64,000 nucleotides of DNA. Origin: Proteles cristata cristata (taxonomy: Eukaryota; Chordata; Mammalia; Carnivora; Hyaenidae). The notes beneath the pieces were generated by a model, which worked only from the letters and a program-made list of their open reading frames with translations, was not told the origin of the DNA and searched no databases. Position numbers and translations under genes: made by a program. Positions 45,331 through 56,255 of the stretch are shown here, piece after piece. The DNA is taken from NCBI GenBank assembly GCA_017311185.1, contig JAESUZ010003164.1, forward strand, positions 682,001 to 746,000, written 5' to 3'. Positions within the stretch are counted from its first letter, which is position 1; every line of letters starts with the position of its first letter.

Positions 45331-45658
45331 TCTTGTTTTGTTCAGGCCGCCATAACAAAGTCCCAGACTAAGTGGCTTATAAACCATAGGGATTAATTCT
45401 TTCATTTGTGGAGGCTGGAAGTCACAGGTAAGGGTGCCATAATGACTGGGTTCTGGTGAGAGCCCTCTTGCAGATTGCAGACTATCATCGTCTTCCTTTA
45501 TCTTCAAATGACAAGGGGCAAGAGTGTTTTTTACGAGGGCACTAATTCCATTCACAGGGGCCTCACACTCACAAACCACCTCCTAATCCCATCTTGTTGG
45601 AAATGAGGATCTCAACATATGAACTTTGCAGGGACACAAATAATTAGTCCATAATAGA
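45331..45658 (-). mobile_element. MaLR (MST/MLT1-type) LTR, antisense
   Basis: TTGTTTTGTTCAGGCCGCCATAACAAAGTCCCAGACTAAGTGGCTTATAAACC, GGCACTAATTCCATTCACAGGGGCC, and CTCAACATATGAACTTTGCAGGGACACAAATAATTAGTCC. Near full length. Confidence 0.88.
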
Positions 45659-45734
45659 TGGATTGCAGACACCTGACACCAAGAACATGATGTGCCCTCT
45701 TAACACATAGGATAGAATATGAATTCTGCTCCCT

Positions 45735-45930
45735 GCCTGCCTAGATTCAAATCCTGGCCATGACACTTACTAGTCATCTTACCTTAAGCACATGACTTAA
45801 CTTTGTGCCTCAGTGTCATCATCTATAAAATAATAGTGTCTCACACATTGACTTTAAAGATCAAATGAGCTAACTTATGCAAAATTCCTGGTTTATAGTA
45901 GGTGTTATATAAATAATAGCTATTTTGTTA
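45735..45930 (+). mobile_element. MIR SINE
   Basis: GATTCAAATCCTGGCCATGACACTTACTAGTC, GCACATGACTTAACTTTGTGCCTCAG and ATGAGCTAACTTATGC match MIR through most of its length. Confidence 0.85.
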
Positions 45931-45934
45931 GTCA

Positions 45935-46700
45935 GGATCCAGTTGGGAGAAAACAAAACTACTCTATGTATTTTAAACAGTAGGGATTTAATATAAGAAC
46001 CTGTTCACAATGGTGTTAAAAAGGGTGGAGGAGCAAGAAGAAGAGGAATTGTTAGATTAAAAAAGAAGAAGAAGAAAAGACAGCCTGAAATCAGGAAACT
46101 GTTCAAGCCCATTAGCTTGAGCAACTTACCTATAGAGATTTCTCTACTGTTTGGGGCTGCTGGAATCTTTATCTCTTTTGGCCCTGCTTCCTCTATGGTA
46201 AATGCCAACAAGTGTGGCCACTGTTGGAGCGAGCAATGAAATGCTCCTTCTCTCTCCTTTCCTGCTATCATGCCAGTGGCGCCTCCCACTAGCTGAACTG
46301 AGATTGGCCAGTTAGTCTGGGAACACAGCTGGCCATATCTGGGGAATGTTGCTTGCAGGCGCCCCGCCCCACTGCCTAGATGAGTTATCAGAAGTCCAGC
46401 CTGAGCCTGACCACATGAGGGGCTCTGGGCCATCAATGGTACCACAGGCTTGTCCCTTTTTGAGGCAAAGAGGCAAATGGCCCTTGCATCTTTTACATTT
46501 CCATCTTTATTGCATGCTACCCCTCCTAGGGGACAGCCTAAGCTAATTAATTCCCAGATAGATAGGGCAGCTTCTAAACAACTTAGAGCAACTCTCAGAC
46601 AGGTGCAGCTGTGGGCTTTTAGTAGCCAATACTCACAAGGGGGACATGGTGCACCAGCTCCTTAAAGTAAAAGCCATCTATTAGTGTCCTATCCTAAAGT
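45935..46700. mobile_element. unnamed old interspersed repeat, copy B
   Basis: Opens TTAGTCAGGATCCAGTTGGGAGAAAACAAAACTAC, then CAGTAGGGATTTAATATAAG. In the middle it has GCGCCTCCCACTAGCTGAACTGAGATTGG, comparable to TTCCCATTGGTTGAACCCAACC near 52860. This looks like an ancient LTR-type family. The plus and minus frames of 66-146 codons here do not agree on any product. Confidence 0.4.
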
Positions 46701-46862
46701 GGCCTTGGAAGTCTGGCCCAAGTATTTACAGAGGGGAACATGTATTAGGTAGGGGCACCTGCTGGCATTCTTCAATTCCTTTAAGTTTCAAAATCTCTAA
46801 AATAGGAGGTCGGGAAAAATCTCATCAATTTTTTAAAAAAAATCTTTAAATATGGAAATATT

Positions 46863-46999
46863 TAGAGACATCTGGATGGCTAGGTCAGCTAAGCATCCAA
46901 CTCTTGATCTCAGCTACAGTCTTATCTCAGGGTCATGAATTCAAGCCTCACATTGGGCTTCACGCTCGGCATGGAGTCTACTTAAAACTTTTCTTTTTA
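46863..46999 (+). mobile_element. older carnivore SINE, 5' part (split by L1)
   Basis: CATCTGGATGGCTAGGTCAGCTAAGCATCCAACTCTTGATCTCAGC and GGTCATGAATTCAAGCC...GGCATGGAGTCTAC show the older subtype. Its pyrimidine and A-rich tail reappears after 48011, so an L1 inserted near its 3' end. Confidence 0.8.
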
Positions 47000-48010
47000 A
47001 GCTTCTGCTAGGCAAAGGAAACAATCCATAAAACTAATAGGCAACCAATGGAATGAGAAAAGATAGTTGCAAATGACATATCAGATAAAGGGTTGATATC
47101 CAGAATCTACAAGGAACTCACCAAACTCCACACCCGAAAAACAAACAAACAACCCAGTGAAGAAATGGGCAGAAGATATGAACAGACACTTCTCCAAAGA
47201 GGACATCCAGATGGCTAACAGACACATGAAACAATGCTCAGCATCCCTCCTCATCAGGGAAATACAAATCAAAACCACACTGAGATACCATTTCACGCCA
47301 GTCAGAGTGGCTAAAATGAGCAAATCAGAGAACTCTAGATGCTGTCAAGGTTGTGGAGAAATGGGCACCTTCCTACACTGTTGGTGGGAATGTAAAGTAG
47401 TGCAGCCCCTCTGGAAAACAGTGTGGAGGTTCCTCGAAAAATTAACAATAGAACTTCCCTATGACCCAGCAAAGCACTGCTAGGAATTTACCCAAGGGAT
47501 ACAGAAATGCTGATGCACAGGAGCACATGTACCCCAATGTTCATAGCAGCACTCTCAACAATAGCTAAAACATGGAAAGAGCCTAAGTGTCCATCAACGG
47601 ACGAATGGATCAAGAAGATGTGGTTTATCTATACCATGGAATACTACATGGCAATGAGAAACAATGAAATCTGGCCATGTGTAGCAACATGGATGGACCT
47701 TGAGGGTGTTATGCTGAGCGAAATAAGTCAGGCAGAGAAGGACAAATATCATATGTTTGCACGTATAGGAGGATTAGGAGGAACTTAACAGAAGACCGCA
47801 GGGGAGAAGAAAGGGGGAAATGGTGGAGGAAAGGGAGAGAGGCAAACCATGAGAGACTCTTGAATGCTGAGAACAAACTGAGGACTGATGCATGTGGGGG
47901 GGAGGGGGGAGATGGGTACGGAGGAGGGCACTTGTGGGGATGAGCACTGGATGCTATATGGAAACCAACTTGACAATAAACTATTTGTAAAAAAAAAATT
48001 TAAAGAAAAT
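47000..48010 (+). mobile_element. 5'-truncated feline-type L1 3' end, copy 1
   Basis: About 1 kb of the ORF2 C-terminal region plus 3' UTR. The frame from 47157 shows typical L1 ORF2 C-terminal residues ([27 protein letters not shown]). A one-base loss near 47471 (CAGCAAAGCAC against CAGCCATAGCAC in copy 2) shifts the frame. The frame from 47507 carries the rest (CPSTDEWIKKMW, YTMEYY, ending YHMFARIGG). The 3' UTR has a G-rich stretch, TGAGCACTGGATGCTATATGG and GACAATAAACTATTTG followed by a poly(A). It is non-functional. Confidence 0.95.
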
Positions 48011-48052
48011 GACTTAAAAAAACCCTCTTTTTTAATAAATAAAAATAAAAAT
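48011..48052 (+). mobile_element. 3' tail of the SINE split by L1 copy 1
   Basis: ACTTAAAAAAACCCTCTTTTTTAATAAATAAAAATAAAAA resembles ACTTAAAACTTTTCTTTTTA on the left, then gives the SINE A-rich tail. This fits a target duplication of about 20 bp inside the SINE. Confidence 0.6.
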
Positions 48053-48059
48053 TTGCATA

Positions 48060-48865
48060 TTAAAGATGATGTGCTTGTAGAAAACCAGCCAAAATCTTTC
48101 ATTAAAAGTAATCTTTAGAGATAATTAGCAGCTTCTAAGGTTTCTCCTATCATATTTTAGATTTTACCATTGATCTGTCACCAACCTTTTCATACCTAGG
48201 GTAGCTTAAAATCAGACTGAAGACTCAAATTCACTATTAGTTCCATGCCTTTGATTAGACCATTCAAAACTAGTGATCTGAAGTTCTACAACGAGGCACT
48301 CTTGAAGCTTTTCCAGCTTTCTACCCTCCATCTTAGATAACGTCATTGCATAAGAAAATAGCAATAAGTTTTACATGGTAGTGATTATCAGTGGCATGCT
48401 CTGCATTAGAACTTTGAACAAGCTTTTGCTGGTGATATTTTTCAGTCCCATATACTGTATTATGAAAGTTCGAATGGATTTTACACATCATGCAATCTTT
48501 CTCCCTAGTGGCGTATAAGAACGTGGAGGATTCTTGAAATGTAATGACTTTTCCAAAATATCAGGGCTAGTTAAGGGCAGAACAGGTACCACAAACCAAT
48601 TCTCCAGCATTAGCATTTCCACAGCACCACGCATATTTGCAGTCGTCCTATTTAGTACAGACTAAATTCTAAATTATCCATTATCTATGTGTTCACCTAT
48701 ATAGATCATCTATCTGTCTATTTGCACATCAGCTTGATTCAAAAAGGATATAGGTTGGCTTACAAAAAAAAAAAAGGCACAGCACAATGAGATTGTAAAT
48801 ACTTAATATATGAAGTGAAAGGGACATAAATTTAGGAAACCTAAGCTGAAACCATGAGTGAGGAT
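48060..48865. other. unannotated sequence
   Basis: No repeat or gene recognised. Confidence 0.45.
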
Positions 48866-48884
48866 AATAAATAAATGTCTTTGG

Positions 48885-49113
48885 AGGCGCCTAGATGGCT
48901 CAGTTGGTTAAGCGTCTGACTTTCGCTCAGGTCATGATCTCAAAGTTTGTGGGTTTGAGCCCCGCATCAGGCTTTGTGCTGACAGCCCAGAGCCAGAAGT
49001 CTGCTTCAAGTTTTGTGTCTCCCTCCTTCTCTGCCCTATCCCTGTTCATGCTCTCTCTCTCATTCTCTTTCCTCTCTCTTAAGAATAAATCTTTAAAAAA
49101 AAAAACACTAAAA
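48885..49113 (+). mobile_element. SINEC_Fc-type SINE
   Basis: It has AGGCGCCTAGATGGCTCAGTTGG, TTTCGCTCAGGTCATGATCTC and GTTTGAGCCCCGCATCAGG, and ends AAATCTTTAAAAAAAAAAACACTAAA. The duplication AATAAATGTCTTTGG/AATAAATATCTTTGG is at 48870-48884 and 49114-49128. Confidence 0.95.
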
Positions 49114-49129
49114 AATAAATATCTTTGGT

Positions 49130-50025
49130 GGGAATTTTGCACTGGCTAAAAATGAGATGTTAATTAGGACTTGAGATTTCTACTCTGCCTATCAAGAAAC
49201 AAAGATCCTATGATCGTATTAGTGTAGATCAGATAACTGGATCATTGGTTATAATGGATCACAGGCTGCAAAATAGAAATAAGCCAGTTGTTTAAGAGAG
49301 CAGTCAATACTTTCTGACAAAAGCCATAAACTGTTTTCTTGAAGAAAATAGCATCTCTCCAAAGAAATATGTTGCAAATAAAATCAGCTTGATGCCATTT
49401 CTCATTTCAGACCATGTGCTCTGTCAGCACATAGAAAGAACTAAGTACAACATTTTTTCATTATAGTTTTGCAAGAATTATAAATAGATCTGTTTAAATG
49501 TTGTAACCTAAAATACAGCCTGCCTTACTGTAATTATACCAGCATATTTAAGAATAGCTTTATGTAAAATCACAATAGGTAGTAAAATTGCTGGTCCACA
49601 ATATTGTTTCCTACTGAAGCTTGAAAGCCTCTCATTTTAAGGTGGGAAAAGTCAGAGGTAGATGGGATGTCCTGAGGTGTAAAGGGCGTGAAAATTCTGA
49701 AAGATGAGTGATTAAGTCTGTCACAGATAACAGAAATAAGCTCAGTTATTAATTTAAGCTCTATCTAGTTTCTCTAAACAATATTTGAATATAGTTTATT
49801 ATGCCTCCAAGAATGATTAAGAAATTTGTAGAAACAGAAATATAGCTCTAATTACATCCATACCATTTCTAGGTCAAGCTCACTAATGTTACATAGGTGA
49901 AAAGAAGGTTGCCTAGTCATTTATTGTGAAAACATTTCTGGTTGATGAAAGCAAAAACCCTTTATCTTCAATCTCTCAGAAGCTCAACATTATTGTTCCT
50001 CCAAGACATTGACTCAAGTCAGCCA
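49130..50025. other. unannotated sequence
   Basis: AT-rich; nothing recognised. Confidence 0.45.
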
Positions 50026-50027
50026 TA

Positions 50028-51000
50028 TTGGGTTTTTTGTTTGTTTGTTTGTTTTTTCTTTATTAGCTGTGTTTTCCATAGGATCCAGATTCATGTTTGG
50101 CTTTCTTTTTAGTGTTGTCTGTTTTGTCTCATATTTCATTTCCATTGTCCCTTTGGTCAGGTAAGCAAATTTCCTGTCAAGTGCATTCTTTCCAGAACTC
50201 ACGAGATAGACTACTCCATTTGAAAGACATGTTGAAATCATCCATCATATGGTGGAAAATGAAACTGCATCTTCACATCACCTTTGAGGAGGAACATTTT
50301 GTTTGCATGACAGATAAAGGTAAAAGATTTCCACGTGGCCTCAGTCATCAGTTGTCTTCCAAGATTTCAGTTGCCTTAATATTTCTAGTTCATTTTCATA
50401 ATAGAACTTGTTTCTACAGAAATCAGGAGACATGGGAGTTTCAATGGGTTTGTTTGTTCTCAGAAGTTTCTTTACTGCATATCAGATACTTAATGTGGAG
50501 AGACAAGTCACCTATGAAATACACCTTGCCACTCCTGCACCATTTCTCAGAATATCATCAGTAAGCATAGTTCTCTCTTTCTTGAGAGACCAGAATCATC
50601 CTTCCTCCAACCATCAAATTATCCCTTTGTTCCCTGTGGTTTTGGATACTACTGTTGAAGCAGCTCTGGAATCAGTCTCCTTGAAAAAAAGGTTTTACCT
50701 AGTGCCTTATTTATAGTGCTGTAGAACTTACTGTAATTCTTATAAGCACCATATTTTTCTTATTGACTTCTTGATGATGCTTTTGATATTGCTTTACCTT
50801 TTAAAAAATGTCTTTTTGACATCTTTCCTGAATTATTTTTTTTCTTTCTATCTAGCAATTTGTCATCTTTACTAATGGATTAGAAAGAAGGGAGGTGATT
50901 CTTATATCTTTCCCCTTCTTCTCAAATGGTCCAATCTGTTCTCAGAGCACCAGTAATTGGGAAATATTTTGGGTCAAGTTGTCAGATAACACAGCATCTA
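50028..51000 (-). pseudogene. possible decayed processed retrocopy of an unidentified gene
   Basis: On the minus strand, several long coding-like stretches occur in shifting frames: one near 50750-50650 reads AYKNYSKFYSTINKALGKT and continues with KETDSRAASTVVSKTTGNKG; one near 50440-50370 reads CRNKFYYENELEILRQLKSW; and one near 50190-50060 reads LDRKFAYLTKGTMEMKYETK. They are separated by stops and frameshifts. The last runs into AATAAAG, then an A-rich end (GAAAAAACAAACAAACAAACAAAAAA), as expected for a polyadenylated copy. I cannot name the parent gene and see no clear target duplication. The overlapping 155-codon plus-strand frame is probably chance. Confidence 0.3.
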
Positions 51001-51090
51001 TCTATATGTTATTAAAAGAATTATTTATGTTTCCACACCAACAACCAGGACTCGGGTAAACTATAGTCCTCATTGCCTACCCTGCCTATG

Positions 51091-51093
<3 letters not shown>

Positions 51094-51122
<29 letters not shown>

Positions 51123-51126
51123 CATA
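51094..51126. repeat. (AC)n microsatellite
   Basis: About 14 uninterrupted AC units flanked by TACATACAT. Confidence 0.92.
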
Positions 51127-51129
51127 CAT

Positions 51130-51435
51130 CTCACCTCCTATTTTTGAAGCCCAGAAAATGATCACAAGTGTATATGGCAAACCATCTGTTTTTAACACTT
51201 ACTTTACTGTGATTGCATAAATCAGGAAACATTTTCAGAAGTCAAGCCCTGAAGTTAGCCTACTATCCCAATCTCTTTCTAGTGGATCCCTGCTAATTGG
51301 GAAAACTGGGAATAATACCAACCTAGCTCCTTTCTGCATGTTCTTTATTGTGGAATCCTTGGTTTTATAATAAGATAATACAAGTCTACTAACTTGAAAG
51401 TATGGGCTTTATAGACACATACTCAAACTTCAGAT
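51130..51435. other. unannotated sequence
   Basis: Nothing recognised. Confidence 0.45.
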
Positions 51436-51439
51436 TTAG

Positions 51440-51539
51440 TTGTTGTATCCTCAGGGGTCTTGGTAAGAAAAGAAGCCATGCTCAAAATGAGTAATTTAAA
51501 AGAGTTTTAATAAAAGGTTGATTTAAAAGATGTTGTCAA
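51440..51539. mobile_element. unnamed old interspersed repeat, copy C, left part
   Basis: GTAAGAAAAGAAGCCATGCTCAAAATGAGTAATTTAAAAGAGTTTTAATAAAAGG resembles the openings at 12650 and 45945. It is split by an L1 insertion and resumes at 52610. Confidence 0.45.
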
Positions 51540-52609
51540 CATCCCCAAAAGCAAGGGAATCAAGAGCAAAAATAAACAATTGGGACATCATCAAGATTAA
51601 AAGCTTCTGCACAGCAAAGAAAACAACCCACAAAACTAATAGGCAATAAATGGAATGGAAAAAGATAGTTGCAAATGACGTATCAGATAAAGGGTTAATA
51701 CCCAAAATCTATAAGGAACTCACCAAACTCCACACCTGAAAAACAAACTAACAACCCAGTGAAGAAATGGGCAGAAGATATGAACAGACACTTCTCCAAA
51801 GAGGACATCCAGATGGCCAACAGACACATGAAACGATGCTCAGCATCCCTCCTCATCAGGGAAATACAAATCAAAACCACACTGAGATACCATCTCACGC
51901 CAGTCAGAGTGGCTAAAATGAGCAAATCAGAGAACTCTAGATGCTGACGAGGATGTGGAGAAACGGCCACCCTCTTACACTGTTGGTGGGAATGTAAACT
52001 GGTAGAGCGCCTCTGGAAAACAGTGTGGAGGTTCCTCAGGAAACTAACAATAGAATTCCCCTATGACCCAGCCATAGCACTGCTAGGAATTTACCCAAGG
52101 GATACAGAAATGCTGATGCATAGGAGCACATGTACCCCAATGTTCATAGCAGCACTCTCCACAATAGCTAAAACCTGGAAAGAGCCTAAGTGTCCATCAA
52201 CAGATGAATGGATCAAGAAGATGTGGTTTATCTATACCATGGAATACTACATGGCAATGAGAAACAATGAAATCTGGCCATGTGTAGCAACATGGATGGA
52301 CCTTGAGGGTGTTATGCTGAGCGAAATAAGTCAGGCAGAGAAGGACAAATATCATATGTTTGCACGTATAGGAGGATTAGGAGGAACTTAACTGAAGAAC
52401 AAGGGGGAGAAGAAGGGGGGAAATGGTGGGGGAAAGGTAGGGAGGCAAACCATGAGAGACTCTTGAATGCTGAGAACAAACTGAGGACTGATGCATGTGG
52501 GGGGGAGGGGGGATGGGCGTGGAGGAGGACACTTGTGGGGATGAGCACTGGGTGTTATGTGGAAACTAACTTGACAATAAACTATTTGTAAAAAAATTTT
52601 TTTTAAAAT
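51540..52609 (+). mobile_element. 5'-truncated feline-type L1 3' end, copy 2
   Basis: The insertion is 1070 bp with target duplication AAAAGATGTTGTCAA (51525-51539) against AAAAGGTGTTGTCAA (52610-52624). It carries the same ORF2 C-terminal region as copy 1. Frames 51759-51947 and 52023-52391 are in register and broken by a TGA at about 51945, where other L1s have a tryptophan codon. Residues [30 protein letters not shown] and YHMFARIGG are visible. The 3' UTR has a G-rich tract, GAGCACTGGGTGTTATGTGG and GACAATAAACTATTTG. It is an inactive, 5'-truncated copy made by target-primed reverse transcription. Confidence 0.97.
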
Positions 52610-52624
52610 AAAAGGTGTTGTCAA

Positions 52625-52990
52625 GGATTAGGGAAACTTAATAAGGAATAGTACTGAATTTGAGACCACTAACTGAGAGGGGTATAATCCCTAGGTTAGA
52701 AGGGGAAAGGTCAGAAGCAATGATTTGAATTTGAAAAGGATGTTAATATAGAAAGGGATTCCTGAAGAATTTTTGGCCTCCCGTAGAGGGAAATAACCAA
52801 CACTCAGGAAGTGATCTGAGGACTATAAAGCCTAATCTCCCTCTCCTATCTGTGCTTCCCATTGGTTGAACCCAACCTGAATTCAGAGGACTGGGGACCG
52901 GTGGTCTAGACCAGCAACCTGGGGCATGAGTAGGCAGAGAGTGGAACTAGAAGGAGGAGATGGAAAATATTCAGCAGGTAGAAGACTGAA
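52625..52990. mobile_element. unnamed old interspersed repeat, copy C, right part
   Basis: Continues after the L1 with GGATTAGGGAAACTTAATAAGG and contains TGCTTCCCATTGGTTGAACCCAACCTG. This is comparable with copy B. Confidence 0.45.
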
Positions 52991-52999
52991 AATGGGAAG

Positions 53000-54660
53000 C
53001 CGCACAGCAGGCACAACAGGACATATCTTTCAGTCTAAAGCAGAAAATTTGAGCTCCAGAATGGCATTCCAGAAGTGGGATGCTGCAAGTAGTCTCTTTT
53101 AGAATTCAGCTTGCACAATCTATCATCATACCCTTACAATAAATCTGAAATAATTTGTCTTGGTATCTTCTATATGGCCACAAGCATAGTAAGTTCTCAG
53201 TAAACTCTTGAGTCATAAAATGACTTGCCTCGTAGGTCTCCAGCCATTGCTGTCAGCTTTTTATCTTGTGCGAGTTTCCATAAACAATGTTTCCGAGTTC
53301 CAAGAACAGTCATTGTGTCTGCATGCAACGATATGCCAGGTCTGGACAAATAATACAGAATGCTGTATTTTAAAAGTTGTGATCAAGTTAGAGGATTCCC
53401 ACACTCTGCAAAAGAAGTGAGGTCAGCAGCAAAGCACCTCTATCAAATGAATTCATTTAGAAAAGCCTCGTGGAATAATTTGTAGTCTTACCATGATGCC
53501 GTCTCGCACAGTTAAAATGATATGGATGGAAATGTTCAGTAGAGATTCAGAAACTCTTACTTTTCTCAATTTCACTATGAAAAAAAAAAGGAGTGCCAGA
53601 CAGTTTTGGGGGAGATAGATGCAAGAACATCTGTTTTTGCCCCCTTAAAGATGAAAAATTGCCTGTCACGACTGCCATTTGAAAATTGTGATGTCAGATT
53701 TGAAGCATCAGTGGGGTATTTGAAAAAGTAGGTAGGTCCTATTCTGCCGGAATGCATGAGGTTCACTCTTCTACAGAATACATTGCACCCAAGAAATAGG
53801 AGTTTTTTACTCTCCTCTAAAATTTCAGTATCTGGGGTGACCTACGATGGACAAATCTGTATTGAGTAGTACAATAAAGGCTACATACACATAAGTATGC
53901 AGCTGTGTTACTTTTTAGGCACAGAAGCAAGTTCTTTATGTTCTAGTAGCTAATTAAGATAAAGATTCGCTTGGCATGCAATTTTGCTCCCTTAACATCT
54001 TTTATATTGAAGTCACTCTGACTCACAGAGCATCCTACGTTTTAGTCACTGACCCATAAAATACAAATGGAAGCTGGTTAAAGTATAACAACATGCATTC
54101 TGAATAACTTGCTAGGAAATGCCTCAAACTTGAAAGACATTTTAATAATAATTCACCAGCCACTTCCATTAGTCTTAAAGACCTGAGAAGCACAAAGAGA
54201 AAATTTGAATTACATAGCTCCACTTGCTATAATTTAAAGATATTTCAAGTTAAATTTAAGCCTTTTGAATGTGGTATCTTGCTGTTTTTTGAGCTAGCAA
54301 AATGCAAGATCCTAATAGTAAAACCCAATTAATGATAAACTCGATTTCTGTACTTCACACTCTGCTCCTAGCGAGTGTCATTTATATCTAAGCACTGTAT
54401 TTTTATAGCTTTCTTCATTTAAAGAAACATACCAAGCAAATGGAATTTAAACCGGTTTTATGATATAATTATGACAACTATTTTTTTTAAAAATAAGGCA
54501 TTTCTCCTGTGCATCAACATCAATCTTTTTGTCAACATCTTGGATACATACATTTAGTTCTACCTGCACTACATGCATACTGTTAGCACACTCTGTGAAT
54601 GAACCTATTTGTTTCTGACCACTTTTTCAAAGAATACTTTTTTGCATACATTGGGTTTTG
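53000..54660. other. 1.7 kb without recognised genes
   Basis: A weak L2/MIR-end-like phrase (CACAAGCATAGTAAGTTCTCAGTAAACTC) lies near 53178-53206. Otherwise nothing recognised. Confidence 0.45.
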
Positions 54661-54664
54661 CATC

Positions 54665-55131
54665 TATGTTAATTTTCTAGGGCTGGTGTAGTGAAGTACT
54701 CCAAACTGGGCAGCTTACTACAATAGACATTTATTGTCTTACAGTAAATTCTGGAGGCTGGGAGTCCTACATTAAGGTGTCTGCAGAGCCAGCTCCTTCT
54801 GAAGGCTGTGAAGAAGCATCAGTTCATTGCCCTCTCTGGGACTGTGGCGGGCTGTAGGCAACTTGGCGCTCCGTGGCTTGTAGATGCATCACCATGATCT
54901 CTGCCCTCATCCACCTGTGGCATTCTCCCTGTGTGTCTTGTACCCAAGCTTCTCAGTTTTTAAAAGGCCATCAGTAGAAGGGTCACTCTACTTCCAGTGT
55001 GACCTAATCTTAAGTTAACTAATGCCATCTGCGAAGACCCTATTTCCAAATACTGTCACATTCTTAGACACTGGAGGTTAGTACTTCAACATATGAAGGG
55101 GAGGGGGGCGGCACACAATTCATCCTATGAC
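54665..55131 (-). mobile_element. MaLR (MLT1/MST-type) LTR, antisense
   Basis: GTTAATTTTCTAGGGCTGGTGTAGTGAAGTACTCC, AATTCTGGAGGCTGGGAGTCC, TGACCTAATCTTAAGTTAACTAATGCC, CACTGGAGGTTAGTACTTCAACATATG and CACACAATTCATCC are in reversed MaLR order. Slightly expanded centre. Confidence 0.85.
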
Positions 55132-55157
55132 AGCATGATGTTGGGCCATTACTTTCA

Positions 55158-55189
55158 GTGTGTGTGTGTGTGTGTGTGTGTGCGTGTGT
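55158..55189. repeat. (TG)n microsatellite
   Basis: About 16 TG units with one C interruption. Confidence 0.92.
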
Positions 55190-55239
55190 AAGCGCCTAAG
55201 TTTCTAGAGTTTCAATTACTTCCCTTTCAAGTTTACTAA

Positions 55240-55725
55240 TGAACTTCAAGACTTTAATGTCTGTTCTGCTTTTAAGTCCAATGAGTTGATCCTTTTTCTT
55301 AGTTTTGCATGTCCTTTGTTCTCTATGTTCTTTGTGTTCTATTCTTTTCTATTCTCATGTTCCTTTCCCTTTAAATACTTGAACACATTGAGAATACTTA
55401 CATAAGCTCTTTAATGTCCTTGTCTACTAATTCCATCATTCTTGCCATTTATGATTTTTTTCTATCATCTAATTTTTTTCTCCTGTGAATGTGTTACATT
55501 TTTCTTTTTTGCATGTCTTTGCATGTTCAATAATTTAGGACATGGTGAGTGTATGTTAATGAGGACTAAGTTTTGTAATCTTCTTTCCAAAAGTGTTAAA
55601 GTTTGTTTTGCCAAGTATTTAAGTTCATTGCAAAGCAGCTTGATCTCAGAGCTTCTTTTTCAGCTTCATTATGGGGGGTCTAGAGTGGCCATTATTCTGG
55701 GGCTTAGCCACACTACAAAGGCATA
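55240..55725. mobile_element. ancient LINE-like segment (family uncertain)
   Basis: CTCTTTAATGTCCTTGTCTACTAATTCC, TTTTTGCATGTCTTTGCATG, GGACATGGTGAGTG and TTTGTAATCTTCTTTCCAAAAGTG match a mammal-wide repeat remembered as L1M/HAL1-related (TTTAAAGTCCTTGTCTGCTAATTCCAACATC...). The 94- and 107-codon frames here are not genes. Confidence 0.45.
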
Positions 55726-55729
55726 ACCA

Positions 55730-56255
55730 TCTGTCGGTCTCACTGGATGTCCCAGGTATTGAATGATGACACTTTTTCTGTGGAGTTGAAATATAGTGTC
55801 TTCCAGCCCTTGGTGAGGACTGAAAACTGCTCAGAGTACACCTTTCTTGTGTTCTTTTCCCAATCTCATGACATTTTATCCTATCCATAGAAGGCTTGGT
55901 AAACATCAACTCAATCAAGGGTACCCCTGTATGGATTTCTAGAGCTTCCTCCACATAGTTCTCTTCCACCTCTTCTTTGCAAACTGTTGCTAACTCATTC
56001 TTCCAAAACTGGACTCCATCTCCTCAAATCCAAGTGACTATCATATTCTCCTTATGATTCCACTCCCTGCATCATGATCTAGAAAGTGCTTCCCCAGATT
56101 ACCAGAGAGTTCCTCCACTCCCTTCCTTTGTTTCCCTTGACTCATGGATCACAGTTCTGTACTCTCTTTCCAAATATCTAAAAACCACTACAAATGTTGT
56201 CCAGTGTTCTGATTGCTTATGGCAGAATCCAGTTATTTTTTCTTGACCTCAGCCG
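55730..56255. other. unassigned sequence
   Basis: No gene recognised. It may contain more of the old repeats on either side. Confidence 0.4.

Noticed and set aside
46005..46445. 146-codon minus-strand open frame
   Set aside because: It lies in an old repeat-like segment with competing plus-strand frames and a phenylalanine run from a GAA-rich patch. There is no protein match from memory.
50097..50564. 155-codon plus-strand open frame
   Set aside because: Composition is not protein-like. The minus strand gives the more convincing, though broken, peptide stretches.
669..55131. Intact endogenous retrovirus
   Set aside because: Only solo, diverged LTRs of the MaLR and MLT2 type are seen. No gag, pol or env-like frame accompanies any of them.
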